DNA of 64,000 nucleotides, taken from Rhopalosiphum padi (lineage: Eukaryota; Arthropoda; Insecta; Hemiptera; Aphididae). Made by a program: the position numbers and the translations under genes. The DNA lies in NCBI RefSeq assembly GCF_020882245.1, contig NC_083599.1, positions 57,562,748 to 57,626,747 of the forward strand, written 5' to 3'. Below the pieces are notes generated by a model that saw only the letters and a list, made by a program, of their open reading frames with translations, searched no databases and was not told the origin of the DNA. Shown piece by piece: positions 11,210 to 25,099 of this stretch. Position 1 is the stretch's first letter. The number at the start of each line of letters is the position of its first letter.

Positions 11210-13500
11210 TTTCAATTATTGATTGGTATAGGTAGGTAAACGAAGAAAAAATAGAAGTGATCTGCCATTGACTACTAGTGCAGACGTCAGTACGTGGTAT
11301 ATCAATATACACCGGTGATTGATTTGAATATAACAAAAAATGTGGGATAAAAATAAAATAATTCCGAACAATTGGTTCGTATTTAATGCATAGAATATTA
11401 TGTTTGGCAAATATAGAAGAAACAGTAAAGCGTATGATATTATAATTTGTGCGTAGTTAAGTCGGAGTGTTGAGCAAATACAAACGCTTAGGTACCTACA
11501 GGTCAAAACTTAAATGTAAATAAAAAGAGTATTTTTTTTGATGTTCAATAACTGTTTTCTCGCTCTAATTGCAACTATTATAATAGATGATACTATATGT
11601 TTTAAATTGAATTGTACTCCAAAGCACAATTTGTCTTAAAATATAAATTTTTTGAATACGTTTTTTTTTCGTTAAATACTGATGGAGTAACAATTATGAA
11701 TATAGTGAATACCTACTTCTAGTTTTTAAAAGCCTAAACTCTAATATATTTTAACCTTTTAAAGTAAAAATGCTATATGCTTAATATACTTGTATCCTAT
11801 ATTAATAAGTGGATCGTTAATAACATATTATAAGTATTTTTTTTAGAGAAAATTGAGTAATAACTTGTATATCACTTCTGTAGTAATAATGAAAAAAAGT
11901 TATTAAAATATAAAAGATTTAAATATAGAAAGAGGAAACGTTTGTAGCATTTCGAACACGGATCACCCGGTACATGGATAAATAAATATTTGCGAATTTT
12001 GCGTGATATCACAAACGTATTATAAGCATAATATTATATATAAGTAATAAGTATGATATTCTTGAGTATTTGTTAGGGTTTCGGTGTTTGTGTTCCTTGC
12101 ACGTGTGAAGGACGAAAATAAATCAAAATTAATATCACCCTAAATGCTAATAAGTATTGAAATCATTTCATAGAAACACGTAATTATGTACACAAACACG
12201 TAGATACTCGTATTTATCAAATAAATATGTATAGTGAAGTATATATTCTATTATACGTGGAATTCTGACGGTAGGATATTTGAATTTTTATCACCTATGA
12301 CATGATTTAAATTTTCATAGCTATAGTGTTTTTGTTCGTTTCACACGTAACTATAATATGATATTATTATGTATGGATACAAAAAAAAGATAATTTTAAA
12401 TTTGTAGAAACTATAATATAATTATTAATATAGTTGTAGTATTTGATGTTTCATCATGTGTGATGACATCTACGAACTTTAAGTTACAAATACACTGTGA
12501 ATTAAAGAATTAAATATTAATAATAATAATATAATGGTTTAGATGTTCAGAAACGTTTATACTGCAAACTGCAATAAAACATGCATCTTTCCCAAGTCTC
12601 AATATATACAAGTACTGTATGTCTATACAGTGATTCGTCAAGAATGTCCATCCCCATTTTTTTATTGAATAATAATAATTGTATTTAAATTATAGTTTTT
12701 GTATATTTTAAATAAATTTCAAGAACATGTTTTCAAATACTTTAAAAAGGATAAAATAGGTATAGGTAATACTTAATCTAGTACTTTTTCTTGTCGAGAT
12801 AAATTTAAATAATTACAAAATGTTGATAGATTTATATTAATAATTATTTTCTATAATTTTCAAATAATCTTAGTCTCAAATATCTATCAAAAACTTAACA
12901 TCTGTAGAACAAAAATTTAAATTAATTACCAAAAACTACTCGTTCAAAGAAATTGGTATCGTTATAGCATAATTCTTCAATGGTACGAAAATCAAAGTAT
13001 TTACAATTATAGTCCTCAAGTATTCTTAACAATTTAAATAATTAGAGTAGCAAAAATCATGAGTTCTACATGAAATTGTATCCATTTATCCTGTACAGTT
13101 TTTATTTTTTAATTGAATGCTTAAAATATAGCGCATACAACACAAATCAAATAGTATAATAATTATAGGTAGTTACTAATAATCTAGAAAAAAAAAATAC
13201 TAAAAAAGAGATATTTTTGAACAAATAAAATGTCGATAGTTCCGGATAAGGTGTAAATGATATAGGTTACAGACTTAAAGTATAGGTTCACAGCACGATG
13301 CTGTAAAATGTGCCAAATGTTTATTATAATTCTTGCAGTAGTAACCGTTTTTAGAGAGAGAGTAAATAATAAAACGATTTGATTTCACGCACACGATAAA
13401 CGCGCGTGTAACTGAAGGTAATCATTTTTTAAGTTTTCACCAAACACTTAGTTATACAAATTTTATCCAAATTATTATAATTTAATTAGGTATATCTGTT
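11210..13500. other. AT-rich gene-free stretch with one MITE end
   Basis: A 96-codon minus frame at 11216-11506 is Leu/Ile/Tyr-rich and of chance length, so it is not called. A single TIR-family left end lies at 12624-12660. A small hairpin acagca-cga-tgctgt lies near 13291. Nothing else is supportable. Confidence 0.5.
12624..12660 (+). mobile_element. single left end of the gattcacc TIR family
   Basis: tatacagtgattcgtcaaga then atgtccatcccc matches the left terminus of the family complete at 7092-7574 (tatacagagtgattcaccga, tgctcatccc). No right end is seen within 1 kb downstream, so this copy is truncated. Confidence 0.55.
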
Positions 13501-13540
13501 TTTATCCGGTTCGCGTGAAAACCAGAACCTTCCTATAGCT

Positions 13541-13627
13541 ATGGATCAACACAATCTTGACCTAGGCACGAATCCGCCATGCGTCGCCGAGTTTGTGGTT
13601 TATAATACGAGTATACTAATAAAATAA
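13541..13627 (+). CDS. small ORF or terminal-exon candidate (unrecognised)
   Basis: The 28-codon frame reads MDQHNLDLGTNPPCVAEF and continues VVYNTSILIK before TAA. Third positions are unusually GC-rich at its start (CAC, GAC, GGC, ACG, CCG, TGC, GTC, GCC, GAG). The frame is also open upstream to about 13484 (SGSREN, QNLPIA) after ttaattag, so it could be a terminal exon with an acceptor there. AATAAA overlaps the last codons (13618-13623), which could serve as a polyadenylation signal. It has no domain or transmembrane segment. It could equally be a fragment of a transposon gene. Confidence 0.25.
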   Translation: MDQHNLDLGTNPPCVAEFVVYNTSILIK

Positions 13628-13629
13628 AT

Positions 13630-15338
13630 TGTATATGCTATTGTAGGAAATACGGAAATATAAAAATATAATATATTTTATATAATTATAAATTTGGAAT
13701 ATTAATAATATGAATTTAATATTATCGTGGGAATGGTGTATAACAAGAGGGTTTATTATAATACTATAAAATTGTAATTGTTAATTTAGTAAATTAATAA
13801 TTGATAAAGTGCTTTTAAGGTTAGAACAATTGTTTTTGTGATTAGTGACAAAAATAAAATGTATACATGTTGTCTGTTGATAGAAAAAACAATAAGGTTA
13901 TCAACTTATAACTACATAATATATTATGTCACATTATGATATTTAAAAGAATATTAAAATAATAATAAAAACTATACTTTATAGTTTGTTAACTAATTCA
14001 TTAAATTTTTAAATAAATACATTTTATATTAATTATTAGTGTACACATGTCTATAGAATATATAATAATCAAATTAAATTATAATCTAATTTAAATCATT
14101 ATAATGCGCTATACCTACATACAATTTTTGCTAAAAAATATATTTTATAATAATATCATAACGACTACAACTGTATACAGGCGTAACCAATAGATAAGTA
14201 TTTCTAACCTGTAGATATTATTTTTATAAAATATTTTAAATTAAGTCAGTAAAAAATTATAATTTATGTGTTTGAACAATACGAACAAATCGAATTATTA
14301 TTAGAATGGTTCCAATGCAGAAAAACATTTTTTTCTGGTATATTTTGTTTGAGTCCAGAACATAATATTCTAATGCAGTAAGCTATACCGCACAAAGACT
14401 TTCACGCATACACTTATATGTATTGTGTACCTATACAAAATAAATGTGCAATATATTATGAGTGAACATTTTTTTTTTATTATATTATTTGCGTTTTATT
14501 TAAAAATGTAATTGTTTTCACTGAACAGAATATTATTCATAATTGTATTTCTATCTATATAATATTATATTATGCATATTGTACGGGTCATTCACTCAAT
14601 TTTAGTTATGGCAGTGCCGCCATTATCGGACGGTACAGTAGACATGTGACTTAAAAAGATCAGTAGGTAGGTAGTCTGTTATTGCCTCACTCTCTTGTCT
14701 GGGTATACAACTCACGGATTGTGTAAAAACAGATATTGATTTCATATAGGAACTTTTAAATGTATTGTTGAGATAATAATCTCAAATGCAATCGTATGTC
14801 GCTGTCTGTAGATATGCACACGAAATAATATTGAAACGTATCTACCGTATAATATCATTTAGTTTATTTATTATTAATAAACGGTCGTGATGCCCAACAG
14901 TAAAATTTAACACGAAAAACATATTAATTTACAGAAAGATTAAACTTGATAGACTTGACAATTCAAAAATAAAATAATAGTCGCAAATATCTATACTAAA
15001 TACAAACGTTTTGAATGTTAAATACTGCAATTCTTAATAATTATTTGTTACAAATTGAATAAAGTAGAATGCTCATTAGCCAGACGTTTCATCTGATCAA
15101 TTGGATTATTCTTTCCGTGACATTAGTATTATTAAAAGGAATGACAAAGGGAAAATATGATTTAGACGAACGAGTTGAACTCTAGAGTTAATTCGATAAA
15201 GGAGGGATGAAGGAGCATAATATTGTATTACGAGTCGAAAATACATATTATGAAAACAAAAATCGTTTCGTACTTGTACACCGATTGATACTAATTACAT
15301 AAATTATTTCGTCGACTTAATATTTAAATTATACAACT
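13630..15338. other. AT-rich gene-free stretch
   Basis: No coding region or recognisable transposon is seen. There is a perfect 12-bp palindrome aactctagagtt near 15178. The sequence is otherwise typical low-complexity AT DNA. Confidence 0.5.
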
Positions 15339-15701
15339 ATCTAGTACAGTGGTTCCCAACCTTTTTTTTCTATGTGCCCCCTTAAAAAGACCCCTTTTGT
15401 TTTTGTTTTAGTGCTACAAAATAACTATATATTATACAAATAATCATAATCACATATCAATATTAGATTACTAGCAAATAGGTCAATCATTATAAAATAC
15501 TTATAAAAATTTTATCGATGAGCGATCATCCGAAAATGAATTTATTGTTTTTAATTTTACTGACTGTAAAATGGTATAATGATTTTAACGACAAAATTTT
15601 CTTTATTTCATTATCACTATAATATGCCTTCCGCACAGTACCTAAATTCCTCCCTGTCGGGGAATACCCCCCCCCCCCCCGTTGAAACCACTGATCTAGT
15701 A
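15339..15701. mobile_element. hAT MITE with perfect 8-bp target duplication
   Basis: The element (15347-15693, 347 bp) begins cagtggttcccaac and ends gttgaaaccactg, imperfect inverse complements of the hAT type. It is flanked by an exact 8-bp direct repeat, atctagta, at 15339-15346 and 15694-15701, the target-site length of the hAT superfamily. Subterminal G/C runs include fourteen Cs at 15667-15680. It has no ORF, so it is non-autonomous. The perfect duplication indicates fairly recent insertion. Confidence 0.93.
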
Positions 15702-16245
15702 TGTACCTCTTAGCATATATGAGTATCGTTTAAATGCGAATTAGAATTCATTAATTCCAAGTTAAAGAAAATAATTAAAATGTTTATTGTTTATATTATA
15801 AATGTAATATTTTTTTTTTTTTTACAGGTTAGTCAAAAAATATTGAAATATTAACTGTAATTTATTGGTTCACAATGATTGAAATATTTACTATGGCAAG
15901 GTAAAGTACTTATATTATTTCATATAAAATGTATTTTGAATAATATACTATTTAAATAGTCAAGTTTAGAAATAAACCACAATTAATATGTTAGGTGAAG
16001 TTAAACATATTAGTTATATACTATGTACTAAAAAAAAAAACACGGTTAAAACTAAATGGTTCAATAGGTCTTCATTGGAGAACAGTTATATTATGTTTAT
16101 TATTTTATTATTATTTCGAAGAATGAAAAATATACACTAGAATATTGTCCTTTTTTTTAAAATTATCGTTAATTATTTCAATACGTAAATAAGTTCTTTC
16201 ATATAGCATAAGTACAATACGTAGATACCTCTAGCAATATTTAAT
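15702..16245. other. AT-rich stretch between two hAT elements
   Basis: A long pyrimidine run ending in tttttttttttacag at about 15828 is followed by gttagtc and resembles a 3' splice site, but no open coding frame follows it. Nothing else is seen. Confidence 0.45.
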
Positions 16246-16549
16246 TATTAGATGGGCAACTATCAATGCTACTAGAACTAGAGGGCCAATTTTTGAAAGT
16301 GAAAATCTAGCGGGCCAGAGAACATAGAAAGCAAAAACAAAAAAAAAAGGTTAATCAAATTTACAATCGGCATTTATAGTTCAATACTAGATAATAATTT
16401 ATACCTCTGTTTTACAATAAAAATTATATCGGTTTTAAAAATACAAAAAAATTCTAACATTTTATATTTTTATTAAGTAATTTGAATTGTAGCATGGGCT
16501 ACCGGCCCAGTTAAAAATGGTACGTGGGCCGTCAGTTGCCCAGCCCTTG
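16246..16549. mobile_element. hAT-like MITE with GGGCAACT / AGTTGCCC ends
   Basis: The left end has gatgggcaactatcaatgct, with agagggccaa further in. The right end has gtgggccgtcagttgcccag followed by cccttg. The inverse complement of the right end (GGGCTGGGCAACTGACGGCC) matches the left core GGGCAACT. This end type, with GGCC blocks inside, is common in hAT MITEs. The left outermost bases are degenerate and the flanking 8-mers do not match, so exact limits are uncertain. No coding capacity. Confidence 0.7.
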
Positions 16550-16559
16550 TATAGCTAAT

Positions 16560-18600
16560 TGATTTTTTTTTTTTTTGGTTTAATGACCGATAACCTAGAA
16601 ATGCAAAATCAAGGTCAATACTTACTTCCCCAATGGTTAGTATATCTATACGTACTGATACTATACAAGCATAATGCGAAATATTTGTTTTTCAAAATGT
16701 CTTTTTCGATTATCATACTTGCATGATTTGATTGATTCTGTTAATTAGGAATTTTGTCGGATAACATTATACGATAAGTTATACAATTAAATGATATGTG
16801 TCGATGTAACTTGCCTGGTAATTGGATGCCGGGCCGATTTTTTTTTTACTCAATGTCCACGAGCTGGTATATCGATTATTATTATAAACTCGATACTTGA
16901 TATTATAGCTGATAACTATCGCGTTAACAACCAGCTATCCTTTTTTAATAAGAATCTATTGGTATAAATTAAAATAAATGTCATTTATAATTTTTTTATT
17001 CGTTCGGATTCGTTCATATCTTGCATTCAAAAAAATATTGTGAATTTTAAAATGTTTGTTTCTCATGATTAAATAACAACAGTCAAATGGTATTATTCCA
17101 CAAAAATAAACCGATAACAGTAACAAAAAAAAATAACACAGCTATCGAATACCTACATAATATTAATAAAGTTATACACGGAGTCGTGAAGTTCTCACAA
17201 AATGTGGAAAATTATCAGAAAAATTTCTTTTATCTTTGTTATTTCGAAGAAAATGAGGTCAATTATCGGTTTTCAATAAAATAATAATATTATATTATAC
17301 CTGTCATGTTCGATCTTATGATGCCTTACGTATTGGCTGATGTTTGATATCGTCGCAAGCCGTTACTCGTCTCTAATTATAAAAGTTCTGCGCGTGTACA
17401 CTGTAGATACTTATAATACTCAAATAAGTACTATTATAGTGCATAATAGACACATATAATTGAACACAAGTTATCACGTAAATTCATTCCGGTTTTATTC
17501 ATTGAGAATTTACAATCGGCAATTAAGTGAACGCAACTATTGGGAGTGGATTCCGTTGGAAATCGTTTGAGGTGATTAGTAGAACTGAAAGAATTTTACA
17601 AACACCTAGCGACTGCCATTTTCCCCTTAAGTCTCAAATATTATAAATAATAATTCTCTAATAATTGGATCGAGGTGCGTGTATTACGATTTAAAAAAAA
17701 AAATTGAAATATCGCGGCTATTTATCATTTTTAAGGTCATCAACATTTTGCCTTTAGAACTCCGTGTTAATAATATCTATACAATCATAATTATTACCTA
17801 TATTTTGTTATTTTTTAAATTCTGCACAATTGTAACAATGTATAGGTATTTCAAAATAAAATGATTAAACGGGCATTTTAGAATAATATTATAGTCGATA
17901 TTAAGGCCCGCGGCCACTCAGAAATGTATAATAGTGAATAGAGGTAGTATATTAAAATAATGTTAATAGAATAATAAATTAGATTTATTGCTGTGCCAAC
18001 ACATTATAAACACGTTAGACGCAATCCCTAAGAATGTGATGATTGTATTATGAAAATTAAAAAAATAACATATTAGCATGTAATAAATGTATTTTTTTTT
18101 TTTAAATAATGAGTTCTGAAATTATAAATACCTTTCTACATTCTAATAACTATAATATAATATCTATTGTGTTGGTGAAAAATAGCTTAAATTTATAAAC
18201 TAAATATTAAATGGATAAGAGAATTAGCGCCCTTGTGATTCAAATACTCTATGTGTAATGAAGTATCTACAATGTAGGGTACATATTAAAATCTACATCA
18301 ACAGAAAATTATAATATCTATAGAAACGTAAATATTTATTTTTTAACTATCTGATTTCCCTGTTAAATAATGTCAACTGATGTTTTTTAAATTTATTACG
18401 TTTTAAAATATTTCAAAATTATCATATAATTACATGTTATTACAAGTTTCATAAATGCTTACATTATATAATTTATGGGTATATTATATTATAACTATAT
18501 ATATTTTGTAATGTGTTTAGTAAATAGTATTGATTTTATAGTGATTAATGACAATGGACGCAAAGTTTATGAAAATAAAAAAAAATAATTAAATTAAAGG
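16560..18600. other. AT-rich gene-free stretch
   Basis: A 65-codon plus frame at 17087-17284 (starts MVLFHKNKPITVTKKNN) is AT-biased at third positions and of chance length, so it is noted and not called. ccccttaag near 17620 resembles one end of the TTAA foldback family but has no visible partner. No other feature is seen. Confidence 0.45.
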
Positions 18601-19060
18601 TTTTATGTGCATAATTATTTTCATAGTGGAAGTTTTTGGAGTCTTTCGACAGGAGTACGTCCTGTTGGAGTCAGCCTTATACTGTAGATGTAATTTTTTT
18701 TTAACTTAAGCTTCGGAAAGTATGACCATTAGTTCTGGTTCGTTTTTTTTCTTTTTGTTGCAATAGGTTTGTGGATACGTATTTTGTATATTGCGAAGGA
18801 CGGGCGGCTTTGTCACCCATTCCGTAACTAACAACGCCAGACGATGATTAACCGCAACACTGATAAGTGGTTTCGGCCAATAACTATACGCGCCACACCA
18901 TGCCCCCGTCAGTTTTTTTGATTTGAACCCAAGACCGCAAAACCAGCTTCCTTTTGGTGTTTGGAGTTTTGCGTGAGAGTTTATTATTTGGGATTTTAAT
19001 CAAGGCTTGAAGAATGGGTAGGGGGAACCTGTATGATATTCTCTATTCTTCACGAACCTC
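18600..19060 (-). pseudogene. degenerate transposon gene fragment (tentative)
   Basis: Composition shifts to higher GC here, for example gacgggcggctttgtcaccc near 18800. On the minus strand one frame near 18620-18690 reads LQYKADSNRTYSCRK, which resembles the basic CRK-type cysteine motif seen in some aphid transposon-encoded proteins, but most of the expected cysteines are missing. The rest has stops in all frames. A short inverted repeat acagga...tcctgt lies near 18650. I cannot name the element, and a host gene remnant is also possible. Confidence 0.3.
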
Positions 19061-22000
19061 GTGGTGCCTTAATGATTATCTGTAGAAATTTGTTTTGAAA
19101 GTTTTTGAATTTTTGTGAGATGCCAATGCCTGTACTGGATAAGCATAGTTTATTATAACAGCCGAATTATTATGATATTAATAGTATATCAATAGTAGGA
19201 ATGAAGATGTTATTTAGAGTGTTGATTTAAAGTTAACTAATGGATACAGTATTTTCATTCTGATATAGCCTTGTCTATGTTTTTGTTGATATTATGAAAT
19301 TGCTCAGTTGCTCAGTATGTTTTTATCGGGAAAGATACTGACGTCAATCCGATAGTCATCTTTCTTATTCTATCGAATTATTCGTATTGTTTGGTTTTCA
19401 AATTAATTGGCTGGGGATCACTATCTTTTTAAGGTGATAATATGTTTATAGTTGTTTGGTTGAGTTAATATTTATTTCCAAATGTTGAACCTATAACTCG
19501 TATTTAAAATTAAAAATCATACTATTGTTTTACTTTTAAGTTTTAGGTATTATTTTTTCTTTTTTTAATTGAATCATTTATGTTTGTAAATAAATATATA
19601 GCATTATTCATGACTAGTGATGACTTTAACGTCTATAAATTAAATATTGTAAACCATAACATTTTAAGAATAATACGTTTTTATAAATTAAGGTTAATTG
19701 AATAATTAGTTACCTGAATATATGTAAATCTTATACATATTAAAGTATCGTTTTATTCGTTAAAAAAAAAATAAAACATTGTGCAATATGAAAAAAAACT
19801 GTACTAACTGTACGCGTATACATTAATATGTAGGCAAGCCTTTGTAGATTTTATCGTTAATTATACAATGATGTTAACTAGGTAGGTATAGGTATATTAT
19901 ATGTATTATAATTTTTACAGCAACTTATGTTCTTTTTGTTTAAACTCGTAATAATCATTATACGGTGACACTATTAATCATTGCTAATTTGTTAAACACA
20001 TTTTTCCCCCGACTTCACACACTTTACAAAGTAGGTACTACGTTGGCAGGGAATACGGGGAAAACATTGTACTACAAAATATAGGGTATAATATAGTCTG
20101 TACGCATAATTAACATATTATTATAATTTTATTTTTTAGATTCAAAACTGAGCTATAGGGAGCAATATTGTTTTTACATTTATATATTTTTTTTCTCGGT
20201 AAGCACTTTATAGGTCAATAAATAAATAGAATTACTACAAACTTGTAGTGTGGCGTTATGATATTTGGTTATGTATATTGTATAATATAAATATATAATA
20301 CATTACAGTGAAGTTAAACGTGAAATTATGACAAAACCATCACTTAATTTATTTTTCATATTTTACTCAAACTATGTTTAGAATAATAAAAAAAAAAACG
20401 TTTTGCTTGTAATAGTTATTACTTATTAGGTTTAGTTTATTATTGATACTTTTATTAAATGTTCATATGATATATTTTATAAATGCACTTTATATATATC
20501 CTAAGACTTAAATTCCAACTATAGTCAACGAAATAGATATACAATAATTATTTGTCTCTTAAATATAAAAAATATGGCTTAATTAACGTAGAAGATTTTA
20601 TGAGCTGTACAAAAAATAATTCCGATTATAGAATCTTCTCTAAAACGTAATATTAACAATGACTTACTTAGTATATTATCATATAGGCACTCTCATTATA
20701 ACACTTCCGCTAACATTAGCCTATGTGGTTCTTTGAATTAGTGTTATCTTTTTACAAAAAAATCGCGGGAAATGAAATTCTTAACGCTTAAAGTATGAAT
20801 GAAAAGTCGTCGTTTATCCTTTTTAAAACGGTTTTAGTTATAGCTTTTAACAATTCCCTCAAGTATTCATAATATGGAACTTTGTTATTTTGAGAAACGT
20901 ATAGCAGTGAATAAAAAGCGAGAAAAATAAATTAATCTGTGGAATATATAGCAGCACATATTATTACAACGGAAAGACTAAATCGTAAAATTTAACAATG
21001 ATTATATTATTTCTAAGAGGTATCCGTCACTAAAAGGATATGTTTGATACACATATACTTAAATATGTCTCATTCTATGTAATATTTGTTATTCATAAAA
21101 TGCGGTATTATTACATGTGTCGTATATAAATTACTCAGCTCGACTACAAATGGTTTTCAACTTGTTATTTGCTCGTGAGAAGACTTTTTTTCTAACGAAT
21201 AAATATTACCTTGATTCGTTTTTGTCTATAAAATTGTGTACTGTTTTCAAAATATAACACTTAAACTAGACCATTAAAAATATATATTATTTAAGTACAG
21301 CTTCTTTATAATAAACTAAATATTTTCAAACGCCAACTATGTTATTTCCGTACAAAATATAATATATTATAACTGTATCAACACGAAGGGGAAACAAAAC
21401 CATATATAGAGAATTTAATTATTCCAGAATGCTGGTACCACGTGCAAATAAAAATATATATATAGCAATTTGGCCGGCCCTGCGCTCCATCAAATGTGAC
21501 TGTAGTCTAAACAAAGCGGTTACATTTAAAAATATTAGTTTTTATCATATCGTACATGGAATAATATTATGGTTGTTACCATTGCTTTACGTTTTTAGAA
21601 ATTGTTTACGTATTTGTATTAAGTATAATAGCTTATAGACGGAGTATTTACACACACATTCTATTAGAATAATATTATGTACGAGGAAACCATTAACGTA
21701 TGGTATACTTAGTATACAAATCAATTTTTCATAGATTGTTATAGAATAAGAAACACAAATATTGCGAACTGGCTAAAATAATGCCGAAATGGGTTAAAAC
21801 CATAAAAACACGGGTTATTGCAAAAATAATAAAGTCTTCTAGTAATGCAAAATTATTAATATTAATTTATACATTTAGTACATAAAACCATTAACTGTAA
21901 GTACCTAAATTATAACTTTACTGTATGGATGTAAACAGTTTTAAAATCAGAATACACGAAAGAAAAAAAATGGCATGTTCAAAACGTAGATTGTTGTAAT

Positions 22001-22545
22001 CGTGTAAAATAAGTTGTTTAAAATACACCATAATATTATTATAATATTTCGTAATAAAAAATAATTTAGTATAATATAATAAAATTTACTTGAAACAATT
22101 TCATTGTGTATATATTATCATATCGACGTATGATTGTGTTGAACTGTTTCAAATTTCATTCAAAAAATCATTATATCGGCGATTGCGAATATTGGCTATT
22201 GCGTAGTGCTATACGTACGTACAAATCAGTTAATCAGAAATTTTCTAATGATAATATAAAAACTAGATAAATAGTTGAATTACAGCGTTATTTAGTTTAA
22301 CATCAATACGTAGTACAATATCTATCTTTAAATTATATAATATTCCTAATAGTGTCCTTACCGTGGCATTTAAGAATATATTATTACCTATGTTGGGAGT
22401 TTTTAGCTTAAATCGGATAGGTTACCGTTTTGTAAATTTAACTTGGAATCGGCACGTTTTACGTCTTGTATACTCGTATTACGCACAAAAAGTTAAACAC
22501 ATGTGAATCTGCAGATTCGTTTTTTTATGCATGTAACTGTTATAG
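19060..22545. other. AT-rich stretch, no gene seen
   Basis: Apart from a perfect CRE at 19339-19346, there is nothing I can support. Plus and minus frames stay under 70 codons. A motif near 20138 (tttagattcaaaactgagc) loosely resembles the TAGATTCTSAGCG repeat noted around 58-60 kb. Confidence 0.45.
19339..19346. promoter_or_regulatory. perfect CRE palindrome TGACGTCA
   Basis: TGACGTCA is the full cAMP-response / ATF site. It occurs alone in AT-rich DNA with no promoter nearby, so function is uncertain. A second perfect copy lies at 26253-26260. Confidence 0.4.
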
Positions 22546-22756
22546 GTATAGGTCAATGTTTCTCAAGCTGTGGTACGCGTATCCCTTGGGGGTACTCGAA
22601 ATTTTTTAAGGGGCTTAAGTCTGGCCAACATGTATGTGAGTCTTTAAATTTTTTTATATATATTTTAGTTTAGTAACTAAGAAGGGGTACCCCAAAAAAT
22701 TTATTGATAAAAAGGGGTACAGTGTTTATAAAAGTTTGAGAATCCCTGGTATAGGT
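22546..22756. mobile_element. short hAT MITE with perfect 8-bp target duplication
   Basis: The element (22554-22748, 195 bp) starts caatgtttctcaagctgtgg and ends aaagtttgagaatccctg, inverted hAT-type ends of the common CAGNGTTTCTCAA form. An exact 8-bp direct repeat, gtataggt, flanks it at 22546-22553 and 22749-22756. Subterminal gggtac blocks are typical. The flank is itself the frequent aphid motif taggta, which slightly lowers the weight of the duplication. Confidence 0.9.
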
Positions 22757-22861
22757 AATTCAAATTAATTCATCGACTTCACTTAATATTAATTTTTATA
22801 ATTCTTTGATGTTGACCGTTCAGCCTCGTGCATATTATCTATACCTAATATTGTGAAGTAT

Positions 22862-22940
22862 ATTTTGGGTGTAGCGTGATGTGCTCCATCCTGCACTGTA
22901 CCAATAAATATCGTTAAAAAAAAACAAAAAAAAAAAAAAA
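22862..22940 (+). repeat. possible retroposon 3' tail
   Basis: A more complex segment (gtgatgtgctccatcctgca then ctgtaccaataaatatcgtt) ends in about nine As, a C, and about fourteen As. It contains AATAAA just before the A tract. This is the layout of a retroposed 3' end (LINE, SINE or processed transcript). No upstream coding part was recognised. Confidence 0.35.
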
Positions 22941-22944
22941 TCAC

Positions 22945-24990
22945 AAAATTATACATTTGCTACAGGACAGGTATATATAGTATATTCGACACGCATATGT
23001 ATATATAATATATACGCGTCATAGTTGGTATATAGTTATATACATATACTGCAGGCGGTACAAGGTTAACTAGACTCCATACGAATATTATTATATTATG
23101 CTTACTTCTCTTGAAAATTATTTTTTTTTCACATCTATGTAGTGCCACCTATGTTTATATAATACTGTGTGTGTGTGTATATACTGTGTAGTGTAAATAT
23201 TAGCCGCAATAATTGCAGTCGGTTATACCTGCTTATGTGCCGATCGTATTACTGCGGTGCAGTGATGACATACGATACCGATACACGATACCGCTGAAGT
23301 TACCGGGTTACAATGTAGGTAGGTTACACTGTATTATGTAGGTATATGCACTAGGCATATTATGTGTGCGTATAATGTGGTCTTATTGCAAATTAAATGT
23401 CTTATCCGAAGGGGTGCACCGTTCAATTGTCATTCGTTAGTGGTAAGTAAAACGGTTGTTGGTAAAAGTGTAGGTATACCTATTACCTATTATAAATGTC
23501 AAATGCCTATATTATACAATACACACGATACCACTATTACTTACTCCGATATCACTGTGTAGATTTATATCTCTCGTGCACGCATATTATTATGTTATAA
23601 TATGTATACATTATATTATTATGTATAGGTATGGATTATATAGGTACAATGTGATTCGTTTAACAGAGCGAACCGTTCGTTAATTCAAAATAAAATAAAG
23701 GCAAACTTTTTCTGATTTTTTTGTTTGGATCAAGGTACCTACAAGCGCTGCAGTTCTATACAATTTTTAGATTGATTCCGCTATGCTTGTCGGCCTTATG
23801 CGTTTGTAACTATATAATATATAATATATATTATGATGTTGTAAAGAATACATCTCGGACAATTTATTGTTAACACTATACTCATATAATTTAAAATATT
23901 TTTTAATTATTATTAATGACAAGTTATATGTTTCACATATTTTTAAATGATTATCAAAAAAAAACCTGTATTCATTTATTGTATAATTTTTATACAGAAT
24001 GTAAAAAAAATAAATGACAATTTAAATTAACGACTATATAATATTATGCAATAACTATTGTTCTATATAATTCTAATTAATATTTTCTTTATTTATAATA
24101 TAATAATTGTTATTATTAAAAATAATTTCTATTATATTTTATATAATATCACTATTTTAATAAAAATATAAGCAACTTTAAATTTTAAATCTTAATCAAT
24201 ATAAATATATACATTCGTCTTTTTATATTTTTCGTTATAATATAACCAAGTATCTTGCTAAAAATATTTTTATTTCTATTAACCCACAAAAAGGACCAAT
24301 ATAAATAGTTATTTATTTATAATACATAAAATTAAAAAACATTTTATTATATACATTTATTATTAAATTTCATCTGGCTGTGTTCCTATAATATATACTT
24401 ATTTAAAATAAACTTAGTATACCTACATAATAACTTATCTAATTTAAATATACAAGTTTTTTAAATTAACTTATGCACCTATATATATTATATTGTTTTA
24501 AAATTGATTATTGTAACGATAGATATAAAATATAATAATTATTTATAATGTAACTTTAAACGTTTAACTTATTTAGAAATACAAACAATTTATTATACGT
24601 ATTGCTTTGCATTATTTCAGAACAAAAGTTTATGCAATGAAATATATTTGTATAATGTATATATTATAATGTGATTTGATAAAAGAAAAACTTTTTTTAA
24701 ACATATTTCAATAATTATACATCCACTCAAAAAAGTAATAAAGTATAGTGTATATAATTTATAATTTATATACCTTTTGAAATTATGCAGGACCTTTTTT
24801 TATGAAGTAAAAATAATCGAAGAAAAACCATTCTAACTATGAATCGGATTAGTAAAATATGCACTGGCATATTTTTAGTATGTAAAAATTGGAAATTATC
24901 AGTAGGTAGATACTTTTTAAAATAACCGTAATCACGTCAAAAGCATAAAAATATTTGTTAGCATTTTAATTTTATTATTAAAATAATTGA
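22945..24990. other. AT-rich stretch, no gene seen
   Basis: A plus-strand donor-like GTTAGTG|GTAAGT sits near 23450 inside a 66-codon frame (23362-23562). I found no acceptor for it. 23820-24990 is extremely A/T-rich. Confidence 0.45.
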
Positions 24991-24993
24991 TTG

Positions 24994-25097
24994 ATTTATC
25001 ATTGAATTCATGTTTAACACATTCATTACGGTGACCTACTCAATGACAATGTACACTCGACACCTACTGTACAACAGAGCAATCACCTACTTGACAG
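24994..25097 (-). repeat. interspersed ~100-bp repeat, copy 3 of 4
   Basis: The inverse complement carries caagtaggtgattgctctg, tacagtaggtgtcgagtg, gagtaggtcaccgtaatg and the gaattcaatgataaatc tail, in the same order as copies at 5938, 32115 and 58216. The 68-codon frame at 25010-25216 lies inside the repeat and is not a gene. Confidence 0.75.
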
Positions 25098-25099
25098 TT

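Noticed and set aside
17087..17284. 65-codon plus frame MVLFHKNKPITVTKK...
   Set aside because: Third positions are AT-rich and it has no splice or promoter context. Length is compatible with chance.
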